Assembly: GCA_965276955.1 (NCBI GenBank)
Contig: CBDIBP010000012.1
Span: 1 to 64,000, forward strand
DNA from: JABDEZ01 sp965276955
Lineage (GTDB): Bacteria; Bacteroidota; Bacteroidia; Chitinophagales; Chitinophagaceae
DNA length: 64,000 bases
Direction: 5' to 3'
The notes under the pieces are model-generated. The model searched no databases and was not told the origin of the DNA. It saw only the letters and a list, made by a program, of their open reading frames with translations. A program made the position numbers and the translations under genes. Below are positions 18,708 through 26,743 of this stretch, one piece after another; position 1 is the stretch's first letter; the number at the start of each line of letters is the position of its first letter.

Positions 18708-19112
18708 TTATTTTGCCTTCATTTTATTGTTCTTAGCCTCGTGTGTTACTTCTGCCAACCCCAGGATTTCCATAAGGGGTGGTACATATACACCAAAGCG
18801 GCCACGCAAGCCTTTTTTTAGTCCATACCATCCACCCACAGGGTTTGTTTCAGAGCGGCCCCATGCTTCCACAGTGCCGCCTTTTGCTTCCTTTTGTTCG
18901 TCCGCACCACCCAGGTCCATCCAGTCTCCGTGCGCCTTCAGCATTTCGTGTAGGTCGGTAATGCAGCGGGCATCGTAGAGTAGGGTGGTCTTGCCTACCA
19001 CGCAAACAATTATGTCCTTACCATCCTTCATATCCCGGTACATTTCGTAGTCACTTGTATTAGGTGGCGTTTTCAATTGCCACGGATTTTCTTTTGTTCC
19101 TGTAGTAGCCAT
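18708..19112 (-). CDS. Conserved protein of unknown function
   Basis: A 134-residue hydrophilic protein with no signal peptide. It opens MATTGTKENPWQLKTPPNTSDYEMYRD and contains a middle stretch TTLLYDARCITDLHEMLKAHGDWMDLGGADEQ and GWYGLKKGLRGRFGVYVPPLM. The sequence has the look of a widespread conserved bacterial family, but I cannot attach a function or a reliable domain name. It lies 9 bases upstream of the broken DUF1569 gene and is probably in the same transcript. Confidence 0.8.
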   Translation of the reverse strand: MATTGTKENPWQLKTPPNTSDYEMYRDMKDGKDIIVCVVGKTTLLYDARCITDLHEMLKAHGDWMDLGGADEQKEAKGGTVEAWGRSETNPVGGWYGLKKGLRGRFGVYVPPLMEILGLAEVTHEAKNNKMKAK

Positions 19113-19222
19113 ATGGTATAATTTCTTTCTTGCATAAATTTATATTTTATTTCTCTTCATCAATATTATAATTACGTTGTTTTGGTATGTTTTATCAAAA
19201 CTGTCCTTAATTTTAAAACGTT

Positions 19223-19771
19223 ATGGAAACAACAGCTTTAGGCATTGGCACAAGGGTAGAGCACCCTCATTTTGGTAAAGGGGTATTGGTAGATATCGCA
19301 ACCGAATTTTATGTCATCTGGTTCAAGTCGCAGCTTAGCACCAAGAGCATCAATAAAGATTTTGATCTGAAGGTGATACAAGCAGTAGAGAACGGAAGCG
19401 GTGATAATGGCAATATTACCATAGCCGATATAGAACATGCCCTGGAGCAGATACTGGACAGGCGCCTGAATGAAATGCAAATGGTGCCTATGGCCAACAA
19501 GTGGAACAATGGAACGATGCTCTTAAAGCCGTCTGACACCACAATGCAGCCTAAGGAAGTCCCTATTGAGACCTTCTTTCACAAAATAGTGATGGTGCGC
19601 GATCGTCTCCGCCTTATAGAGCAGAAGATAAATGCTCACAAGAGCCTTACCGATGAAGAGAAGGTAGACATACAGCAATACGTGACCGCTATCTATGGTT
19701 CGCTTACTACATTCAATGTACTCTTCAGGGAGCAGCATCACCAGTTCAGAGGCGCAGCAGGTAAAGAATAG
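19223..19771 (+). CDS. Conserved protein with UvrD-C-like N-terminal Tudor fold
   Basis: A 182-residue soluble protein. Residues 7-30 (GTRVEHPHFGKGVLVDI) match the small Tudor-like element seen at the C-terminus of UvrD/PcrA helicases (GxxVxHxxFGxGxV), which contacts RNA polymerase in that setting. The remainder is helical and charged, with a probable helical pair near residues 125-165 (MVRDRLRLIEQKINAH). It sits 14 bases before polX, so a role connected to DNA repair is possible but not shown. Confidence 0.7.
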   Translation: METTALGIGTRVEHPHFGKGVLVDIATEFYVIWFKSQLSTKSINKDFDLKVIQAVENGSGDNGNITIADIEHALEQILDRRLNEMQMVPMANKWNNGTMLLKPSDTTMQPKEVPIETFFHKIVMVRDRLRLIEQKINAHKSLTDEEKVDIQQYVTAIYGSLTTFNVLFREQHHQFRGAAGKE

Positions 19772-19785
19772 TTTAAACGATACTC

Positions 19786-21459
19786 ATGACCAATTCCCAA
19801 ATAGCCGACCATTTTACCTTGTTGTCAAAATTGATGGACATACATGGCGAGAACAGCTTTAAAACAAAGTCGTACAGCAATGCCGCGTTCAATATCGACC
19901 GTTTGCCTGTCGAAATATCGCAAATGGAAGATGCCGAGCTATACAATGTACGTGGCATAGGCGAAGCTATAGGCAAGAAGATACGCGAGTTGCAGCTCAC
20001 AGGCACATTTCAGTTGCTGGAAGAAATGCTGCAAAAGACACCGAACGGTATATTGGATATGCTCCATCTAAAGGGACTGGGCCCGAAAAAGATAGGCGTG
20101 ATATGGAAGGAACTGGAAATAGAGACCGTAGGCGAACTGGAATATGCCTGCAACGAGAACAGACTGGTGGCGCTGAAAGGTTTTGGCGAAAAGACACAGG
20201 AAAACATTTTACAGCAGATAGCTTATCTGAAACAAAATGAGGGCCTTAGCTTGTGGGCGCATGTAGTAGAAATTGCAAATGGCCTCGTAAGCCGTCTCCA
20301 GCAAAATTACCCTGCATACCAGTTTGCGGTCACAGGTCATATTAGGCGACAGATGGAAACTATAGCGCACATAGAAATAGTGACCACTGCCCTCAAAGCA
20401 GAGATAGTACAAGGATTCAGCAACATTGCAGACATGGAAGTGTTGGAAGAAACAGATAATATTTGGGTAATAATAACACCTGGCAACCCAAGCGTAAAGT
20501 TCATAAGCTCGACCCCAGCCGCATTTTATACCACACTCTTTTATACCAGCAGCAGCGAGGAGTTTTTAGTAGCGTTCAATGAGCGGTACCACTTGCCAGC
20601 TGAGGCTGCCACCGAGGAAGAGATCTTTGCAACGAACAACATCGCATTCATACACCCAGCAAGGCGAGAAAACACTAAGGTCCTAAATACAGCCGCCGCT
20701 GAAACACTGATAAAGCCAAGTGATATAAAGGGCATCATCCATTCTCACTCCACATGGAGCGATGGTGCCAATACCCTTGAAGAGATGGCCAAAGGCGCGC
20801 AAGACAAAGGTTATGAATACCTGGTCATCAGCGATCACTCACAAGCCGCATTCTATGCCAATGGCCTTACGCCACAACGCATAGCCATGCAGCATATAGA
20901 AATTGATGCACTGAATGCAAAGCTGGCCCCCTTCAAGATATTTAAAAGTATAGAGGCTGATATACTTAGTGATGGCAACCTTGACTATACTCCGGAGGTG
21001 CTCAACACTTTTGACCTCGTAATAGGCTCGGTGCATAGCAACCTGAAAATGAACGAGGAAAAAGCTATGACCCGCGTGCTTGCTGCCATCGCCAACCCAT
21101 ACCTTACCATACTGGGTCACCCCACAGGCAGGCTGCTCTTATCGCGTCCCGGTTATCCGCTCGATCATAAACGCATTATAGATGCCTGTGCTGAGCATAA
21201 AGTAGTAATAGAAATAAACGCCCATCCCCGCCGGCTGGATATGGACTGGCGCTGGATAGAATATGCAATAGAACAAGGTGTACTCCTATCTATAGACCCC
21301 GATGCACATGCTATAAAAGGTTTTGACGATGTGTACTATGGAGTGATGAATGCACAGAAGGGTGGCCTTACTTCAAGTAGTAATTTAAGTAGTTTTAGTT
21401 TGGTGGAGTTTGAGGGGTTTTTGGAAGGGTATCGGAGAAAGAAAGGGACAAGTATATGA
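19786..21459 (+). CDS. polX: PolX-family protein: helix-hairpin-helix, degenerate polymerase and PHP domains
   Basis: A 557-residue protein of the bacterial DNA polymerase X architecture. Helix-hairpin-helix repeats occur at about 45-60 (VRGIGEAIGKKI), 92-105 (LKGLGPKKIG) and 127-140 (LKGFGEKTQENI). The nucleotidyltransferase region follows, but where active PolX has a GDIDIL-type metal motif this protein has AHIEIV (His195-Glu197), so the two Asp ligands are not both present and polymerisation is doubtful. The C-terminal PHP domain is complete in outline: HSHSTWSDG (His319, His321), ISDHSQ, GSVHSN, LGHPTGR, DAHA. A 3'-5' exonuclease or phosphoesterase role in repair is therefore more likely. 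It follows the Tudor-like gene by 14 bases and overlaps the next start by ATGA. Confidence 0.88.
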   Translation: MTNSQIADHFTLLSKLMDIHGENSFKTKSYSNAAFNIDRLPVEISQMEDAELYNVRGIGEAIGKKIRELQLTGTFQLLEEMLQKTPNGILDMLHLKGLGPKKIGVIWKELEIETVGELEYACNENRLVALKGFGEKTQENILQQIAYLKQNEGLSLWAHVVEIANGLVSRLQQNYPAYQFAVTGHIRRQMETIAHIEIVTTALKAEIVQGFSNIADMEVLEETDNIWVIITPGNPSVKFISSTPAAFYTTLFYTSSSEEFLVAFNERYHLPAEAATEEEIFATNNIAFIHPARRENTKVLNTAAAETLIKPSDIKGIIHSHSTWSDGANTLEEMAKGAQDKGYEYLVISDHSQAAFYANGLTPQRIAMQHIEIDALNAKLAPFKIFKSIEADILSDGNLDYTPEVLNTFDLVIGSVHSNLKMNEEKAMTRVLAAIANPYLTILGHPTGRLLLSRPGYPLDHKRIIDACAEHKVVIEINAHPRRLDMDWRWIEYAIEQGVLLSIDPDAHAIKGFDDVYYGVMNAQKGGLTSSSNLSSFSLVEFEGFLEGYRRKKGTSI

Positions 21460-21787
21460 GAAACAGAAAAGATATCTTATTTGATATTGTTTATCTTAAT
21501 GACAATATCGAACTACTTCAAAAAGAGATTAACCAATATAGCTGGGATATGGAAATTCCAATATTAGTTATAAGTAAGAGGATTTCATTGATGTTATAAA
21601 TCGATTTTTGAATGGTAATGTTACCAGTCAAGAAATTGACCTGTGGACCAATGCGATAGAATGCAGAGACGATCTTGATTTTGAGGATGAAGAGATACAA
21701 GAGGCCATTTTTGAATTGGCAAACCCAGAAATAAATGGGGCAATTAGGAACGAAAGGCTTATGGAAATCATATCAAACCTAAAATGA
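21456..21787 (+). pseudogene. Small acidic protein gene with one frameshift
   Basis: An ATG at 21456 overlaps the polX stop (ATGA). The frame reads MRNRKDILFDIVYLNDNIELL to about VISK, then stops early at 21598; reading on in another frame from about 21574 gives EDFIDVINRFLNGNVTSQEID and continues to a stop at 21787. The second part is acidic (DDLDFEDEEIQEAIFELANPEING). The joined product would be 110 residues, resembling small bacterial proteins thought to be immunity-like, but I cannot name it. One missing base, or two extra ones, explains the break, so it does not discriminate between error types. Confidence 0.6.
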
Positions 21788-21859
21788 TATTTAGGCTAAT
21801 CTCGCGAATGTTGAGTAGTCTGCAGGTTGACAGCAAAATACAATAGCCGTACAAACACA

Positions 21860-21884
21860 AAAGCCGCCCAAAGGCGGCTTTCAC
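21860..21884. terminator. Terminator of the pyruvate dehydrogenase E2 gene
   Basis: AAAGCCGCC (21860-21868) pairs with GGCGGCTTT (21873-21881) with a CAAA loop. It sits 22 bases beyond the stop of the minus-strand E2 gene, with A-rich sequence on the far side giving U residues in that transcript. Confidence 0.85.
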
Positions 21885-21905
21885 AATAATTATTTAAAAA
21901 GAAGA

Positions 21906-23606
21906 TTACACAAGCATAGTAACCGGGTTCTCCAAAAATGCTTTAAGCGTTTGCATGAAACGTGCACCTACAGCACCATCTACCACGCGGTGGTCGGCAC
22001 TAAGTGTCAGTTTCAGTAATTGGCGTACTACAATTTCACCGTTCTCTACAACTGGTGTTGGCGCTATTTTGCCTATGGCCAGTATGCAGCTATCTGGTGG
22101 ATTGATGATGGCGGTAAATTCATCTATATCCATCATGCCCAGGTTACTCACCGTGAAGGTGTTACCAGTAAATTCAGGAGGTTGCAATTTCTTACTACGT
22201 GCTTTGGCATTCAATGCTTGTGCTTCAGCAGCTATTTGCGACAGTGATTTCTGATCTGCAAATTTTATCACAGGTACTATCAGCCCTTCTTCTACAGCTA
22301 CCGCACTGCCTATGTGTATGTGTTGGTTCTGGCGTATAAAGTCTCCCATCCAGCTACTGTTCACTTCCGGATGTTTGCGCAGCGCCATAGCACATGCTTT
22401 TATGATAAGGTCGTTGAAAGATATTTTAGCAGGCGATGTTTCGTTCATTGCAGCACGTGCGTTCATTGCATTGTCCATAGTAATGGTCATGCGCAGGTAG
22501 AAATGCGGTGCAGTGAACATGCTCTGCGACAAACGCTGTGCTATTATCTTGCGCATCTGCGTTAGGGGAGTATCTGTATGGCCTTCCTGTCCTATCGGCA
22601 AGAATGCTTGTACTTGAGTAGCAGGGGCAGCCGCAGGTTTTGCATCTGCTACCGGCGCAGCCGCAGGTGCCTGGTAATTGTCGATATCTCTTTTTATGAT
22701 ACGGCCATTATCGCCACTACCATGTATCTGTTGCACATCTATTCCTTTATCAGCAGCCAGTTTCTTTGCCAGTGGCGATACTTTTGTACGTTCGGTACTG
22801 TTATCTTGTAGCGCGGGTGCTGGTGCAGCTGTCGGTGCTACAGGAGCCGCAGATGCGGCAACTGGCTGTGCAGCCGGTGCACTTGCTGCTTGTGGTGCAG
22901 CGGCAGGTGCATCGTTCAGGTAAGGGGTCACATCTGTGCCCGGCTTACCTACTATAGCTATAATGCCATTTATCTTAGCGGCTTCGCCTTCTTTTATACC
23001 TATGTACAATAGGGTACCGTCAGCATAGCCCATTACTTCCATGGTAGCCTTGTCGGTTTCCACATCAGCCAGTACATCATCGCCTTTTACTGTGTCGCCT
23101 ACTTTTTTGTGCCATGCTACTATTTTACCTTCGGTCATGGTATCGCTCAGCAGTGGCATGCGTATCACTGTAGCTTCGCCGGGCTTCGCTTGTGCTGCAG
23201 TGGCAGCTGCGGGCGCGGGCTCAGCTTTTGGTGTTTCTTGTTTTTGTTCAGCAGCAGGTGCTGGTGTTGTTGCGGCGGCTGGTGTAGCAGCAGGTGCTGG
23301 TGTTGCTGCTGTAGGTGCTACGCCTCCACTGTTCTTGTCGGCGTCAAGTATCGCTTTATAGTCTTCACCTTCCTTACCTATTATGGCTATTATACCATTT
23401 ACTTTTGCAGCTTGTCCTTTTTCTACACCTATATATAAAAGTGTTCCATCCACGTAAGGCATTACTTCCATAGTAGCCTTATCAGTTTCTACATCTGCAA
23501 GTATATCGTCACTTTTTACTTTGTCACCAACTTTTTTGTGCCACTCAGCTATCACTCCCTCTTTCATCGTATCACTCAGTAGTGGCATACGTATCGCTTC
23601 GGCCAT
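21906..23606 (-). CDS. Pyruvate dehydrogenase complex E2 (dihydrolipoamide acetyltransferase)
   Basis: The 566-residue E2 core transfers acetyl groups from lipoyl arms to CoA. Two lipoyl domains are visible (about 1-80 and 146-225), each with the DVETDKATMEV lipoylation motif (first Lys43). Ala/Pro-rich swinging linkers follow each one. The peripheral subunit-binding domain is VSPLAKKLAADKGID...GRIIKRDI, and the catalytic domain ends with ADHRVVDGAVGARFM, which carries the HxxxDG active-site motif. Two lipoyl domains and an N-terminal RMPLLSDTM start fit the pyruvate enzyme of this phylum better than the 2-oxoglutarate enzyme. E1 and E3 are not adjacent. A terminator lies just downstream. Confidence 0.93.
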   Translation of the reverse strand: MAEAIRMPLLSDTMKEGVIAEWHKKVGDKVKSDDILADVETDKATMEVMPYVDGTLLYIGVEKGQAAKVNGIIAIIGKEGEDYKAILDADKNSGGVAPTAATPAPAATPAAATTPAPAAEQKQETPKAEPAPAAATAAQAKPGEATVIRMPLLSDTMTEGKIVAWHKKVGDTVKGDDVLADVETDKATMEVMGYADGTLLYIGIKEGEAAKINGIIAIVGKPGTDVTPYLNDAPAAAPQAASAPAAQPVAASAAPVAPTAAPAPALQDNSTERTKVSPLAKKLAADKGIDVQQIHGSGDNGRIIKRDIDNYQAPAAAPVADAKPAAAPATQVQAFLPIGQEGHTDTPLTQMRKIIAQRLSQSMFTAPHFYLRMTITMDNAMNARAAMNETSPAKISFNDLIIKACAMALRKHPEVNSSWMGDFIRQNQHIHIGSAVAVEEGLIVPVIKFADQKSLSQIAAEAQALNAKARSKKLQPPEFTGNTFTVSNLGMMDIDEFTAIINPPDSCILAIGKIAPTPVVENGEIVVRQLLKLTLSADHRVVDGAVGARFMQTLKAFLENPVTMLV

Positions 23607-23769
23607 AATTACAGGTTCTTTTTAATTTTATTTTGTTTCAAAAGTAATCAATTAGTTGATTTGTTGAGAACGTCAAAAACGATTTCTTAAAGTAGCCAGG
23701 CACGTTCTACGCCGCACTTGGCTATTACCTATATAACTATACTGCCGGCGTAAATATAGAGCAAATAAT

Positions 23770-25602
23770 TTAATAATCTATTTGCAAGTTCAGTCCATCT
23801 TTTAGTTGTGCCAGGTATGGGTTTTTTTGTGCCATCTCATCATATATCTCGCTCTTGCTCAGCACTTTTTCCTGCACATGATTATTATTGTCGTCTGTTT
23901 TTCGTATCTCGGTAGTTATACGTGCCATAATGCCTGTATGTTCCCTGAAATATTCTATCAGTTCATTCCTCTTTTCTTTGGCGTATGCTTCTACCAGGTC
24001 GTTGCCCGTTATAAAACGTATCTCTTCCTGTGGCATTACCTCTATATACATGCTGGAGAACTGTGCGTGATAAACGCTTTTATGTTCGTCCTGCAGTTTT
24101 TTCTTATACATTTCAAATACCTCCTGGGCTTTTTCCAGGGTCAGCACTTTCACTTCTTCTTTATGGTTGGCAGCTTTGTGCACTGCTTCTTCCAGGTCGC
24201 CCAGCAGGTTTTTACTAATGCGCCTGTTGCTGCCGGGTGGTAGCGTTGGGCTGGGTGGTGCCGCATACTGCAGCTGTTGGGTAGCTGCTATAGGTGTTGT
24301 GGGTTGTGGCGCAGGTTGGGCTTGTTGCACAGGCGCAGCTGGTATTGCAGGTTGCGCCACAGGTTGTTGTGTCGCTGTTGCTGCTCTTGGTTCGGCTGTT
24401 TGTGTATATACAGGCTGCTGTTCAGCTACATTACTATTGTTTTTTTTTTCAGCCGCTTGCGGTACAGGCGCAGCTGCTTGCACTTGGGTCGGCGCGCCAT
24501 TTACTGCAGCCAGCACGTAGCATAGCTTTATCAGGCACATTTCTATATGCAGGCGCTTATTGGTGGCATTCTTATATTGCAGCTCACTTTCGTTTATCAC
24601 GTTCAGGGCAGACAATACAAAGGCTGGCGGTGCCTGTCCAGCCTTTTCATGATACATGGGCTTGTGGTCGTTTGGCACATCCAGCAGCTTGGCCATCCGG
24701 GCATCCTTGCACAGCAGCAGGTTGCGCATATGTTCTGCAAGGCCACCCAGTATCACGTCGCCTTCAAAGCCACGCTCCAGAGAGTTGTCCAGTTGCAATA
24801 GTGCGCCTGCCACATCCTGGCTTAGCAGGTGGTCGGTAAGTGTAAAATAAAAGTCCGCATCCAGCAGGTTCAGGTGCTCCATCGTGCTGTTATACGTCAG
24901 CATTCCGTTCGTGAAGCCCGCTATACGGTCCAGCATAGAGAGTGCATCGCGCATACAGCCTTCACTTTTCTGGGCTATTATGTGCAGTGCGGCTTCCTGC
25001 GCCACCATATGCTCCTTTATGGCTATGCTTTGCAGGTGGTTCACCGTATCAGTAGTGGTGATTCTTTTGAAATCAAATATCTGGCAGCGGCTCAGTATGG
25101 TAGGGAGTATCTTATGTTTCTCCGTAGTAGCAAGTATGAATATGGCGTAGGGTGGTGGCTCTTCCAGTGTTTTTAAAAAAGCATTGAAGGCTGCTGCACT
25201 CAGCATATGCACCTCATCTATTATATATATTTTGTACTTGCCTTGTTGTGGTGCAAAGCGCACCTGGTCTATAAGGCTGCGTATATCATCTACAGAGTTG
25301 TTGCTGGCGGCATCCAGTTCAAATACGTTGAAGGACGTGTTGTTGGCGAACGATACGCAGGTAGGGCATACGCCGCAGGCTTCTGTATCAGCTGTCGGGT
25401 TCTCGCAGTTTATGGTCTTTGCCAGTATACGGGCACAGGTGGTCTTGCCCACACCGCGCGGCCCGCAAAACAGATAAGCATGTGCCAGGTGCTTGTTCTT
25501 AATGGCATTTTTAAGGGTAGTGGTTATATGTTCCTGGCCCACTACTGTGTCAAAGGTTTGTGGGCGGTACTTCCTCGCCGATACTATATAATTTTCAGAC
25601 AT
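23770..25602 (-). CDS. dnaX: DNA polymerase III subunit gamma/tau
   Basis: The clamp-loader ATPase of the replicative polymerase, 610 residues. N-terminal AAA+ motifs are complete: GPRGVGKTT Walker A (about 45-53), a four-cysteine zinc module (NCENP...CGVCPTCVSF), IIDEVHML Walker B, ILATTE sensor 1 and LSRCQIFDF with the SRC arginine finger. After about residue 365 comes a low-complexity Gln/Pro/Ala linker, then a C-terminal domain that would bind the polymerase core. I see no obvious slippery heptamer for programmed frameshifting to gamma, though this was not checked systematically. It is transcribed away from the DUF3050 gene and ends 163 bases from the E2 start. Confidence 0.94.
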   Translation of the reverse strand: MSENYIVSARKYRPQTFDTVVGQEHITTTLKNAIKNKHLAHAYLFCGPRGVGKTTCARILAKTINCENPTADTEACGVCPTCVSFANNTSFNVFELDAASNNSVDDIRSLIDQVRFAPQQGKYKIYIIDEVHMLSAAAFNAFLKTLEEPPPYAIFILATTEKHKILPTILSRCQIFDFKRITTTDTVNHLQSIAIKEHMVAQEAALHIIAQKSEGCMRDALSMLDRIAGFTNGMLTYNSTMEHLNLLDADFYFTLTDHLLSQDVAGALLQLDNSLERGFEGDVILGGLAEHMRNLLLCKDARMAKLLDVPNDHKPMYHEKAGQAPPAFVLSALNVINESELQYKNATNKRLHIEMCLIKLCYVLAAVNGAPTQVQAAAPVPQAAEKKNNSNVAEQQPVYTQTAEPRAATATQQPVAQPAIPAAPVQQAQPAPQPTTPIAATQQLQYAAPPSPTLPPGSNRRISKNLLGDLEEAVHKAANHKEEVKVLTLEKAQEVFEMYKKKLQDEHKSVYHAQFSSMYIEVMPQEEIRFITGNDLVEAYAKEKRNELIEYFREHTGIMARITTEIRKTDDNNNHVQEKVLSKSEIYDEMAQKNPYLAQLKDGLNLQIDY

Positions 25603-25672
25603 TCTACAGGTTCAAAATGGCAAATAAAACGAACAGGCAAGTTACTTAAAAAAGTTCAGCACTTCGTTATGG

Positions 25673-25700
25673 TCTATACCTGGGCATCTGCAGGTATAGA
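25673..25700. promoter_or_regulatory. Inverted repeat in the divergent dnaX/DUF3050 spacer
   Basis: A perfect 10-bp inverted repeat TCTATACCTG (25673-25682) / CAGGTATAGA (25691-25700) lies 71 bases upstream of dnaX and 97 bases upstream of the DUF3050 gene. No T tract follows, so it looks more like a binding site or a hairpin in the leader than a terminator. Confidence 0.4.
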
Positions 25701-25796
25701 TGGAAGGGTGACGGGTAATATTATATTAAAACCTCTTTAAGTAAAATAAGCTTTATCTACCACATACATGTTAAATTGCAGCTATTTTAGCAAGTA

Positions 25797-26582
25797 ATGC
25801 AACGGAACTTAGAAACATTAAAGGCCGCTATACAACCCCTCCGCCAACAATTGGTCGATCATCCGGTATACGCCAGTATAAAGAATGTGGATGGACTGCG
25901 CATATTCATGGAGCACCACGTGTATGCCGTATGGGATTTTATGAGCCTGTTAAAATCACTGCAAATAGAGCTTACCTGTGTGCAATTGCCGTGGGTGCCC
26001 AAAGGCAATGCAAAAACACGCTACCTGATAAACGAGATTGTAACTGGCGAAGAGAGTGATGTTGATCCGGCAGGCGATTATATTAGCCACTTTGAGTTAT
26101 ATCTCAGGGCTATGGAGCAGGTGGGTTGCAATACCCGGCCCATAAAGCATATGGTCGCTGCTATACTGGCTGGGCAGCCGCTGGCCAGTGCGCTGGAACA
26201 TAAAGTACCGGAAGGGTCGTCCAACTTTGTGAAAAGCACTTTTACTGTCATCGGTACCCATGCGCCACATATCATGGCTGCGGTTTTCACTTTTGGCAGG
26301 GAAGATCTTATACCCGGTATGTTCATCAGCATGGTACGGCAATTTGCAGTTCAGTTTCCCGGTAAGATGGATGTTTTTCTATACTATCTTGAACGTCATA
26401 TTGAGGTTGACGGTGGTCACCATAGCCAATTGGCCTACCAAATGACGGAGGAACTGTGTGGAGACGACGAGACCAAGTGGCAGGAGGCTGCCACAGCAGT
26501 AGAAGCATCTTTGCGTGCAAGAATAGAACTATGGGATAGGATAGCCGAAAAAAATAAATTCCTGATTCCTTATTTTTTCTGA
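25797..26582 (+). CDS. DUF3050 protein with heme-oxygenase-like fold
   Basis: A 261-residue soluble protein of the DUF3050 family, which is placed by fold with heme-oxygenase-like helical proteins, a group that includes di-iron oxidases. Candidate metal residues are conserved-looking His and Glu: FMEHHVYAVWDFM (about 38-50), ISHFELYLRAME, and ERHIEVDGGHHSQLA (about 201-215). No substrate can be inferred. The gene stands alone, divergent from dnaX, with the spacer carrying a small inverted repeat. Confidence 0.82.
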   Translation: MQRNLETLKAAIQPLRQQLVDHPVYASIKNVDGLRIFMEHHVYAVWDFMSLLKSLQIELTCVQLPWVPKGNAKTRYLINEIVTGEESDVDPAGDYISHFELYLRAMEQVGCNTRPIKHMVAAILAGQPLASALEHKVPEGSSNFVKSTFTVIGTHAPHIMAAVFTFGREDLIPGMFISMVRQFAVQFPGKMDVFLYYLERHIEVDGGHHSQLAYQMTEELCGDDETKWQEAATAVEASLRARIELWDRIAEKNKFLIPYFF

Positions 26583-26743
26583 TCCAGCTCCATTAAATTT
26601 TAGCCGGGATTGTTTTTTTATATTCATATTCTATGCAGTAAGGTATGGTATGAATGCTTTTGATTATTTTAGTGGCATAGTATCAATATTTATAAAATTT
26701 AGACATTTTGTATAATATTTTTTAAGTTGTCGAGTTATAATAG

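Noticed and set aside
22600..23400. Repetitive Ala/Pro-coding DNA read as a tandem repeat or as antisense genes
   Set aside because: It encodes the flexible linkers between lipoyl and core domains of the E2 protein.
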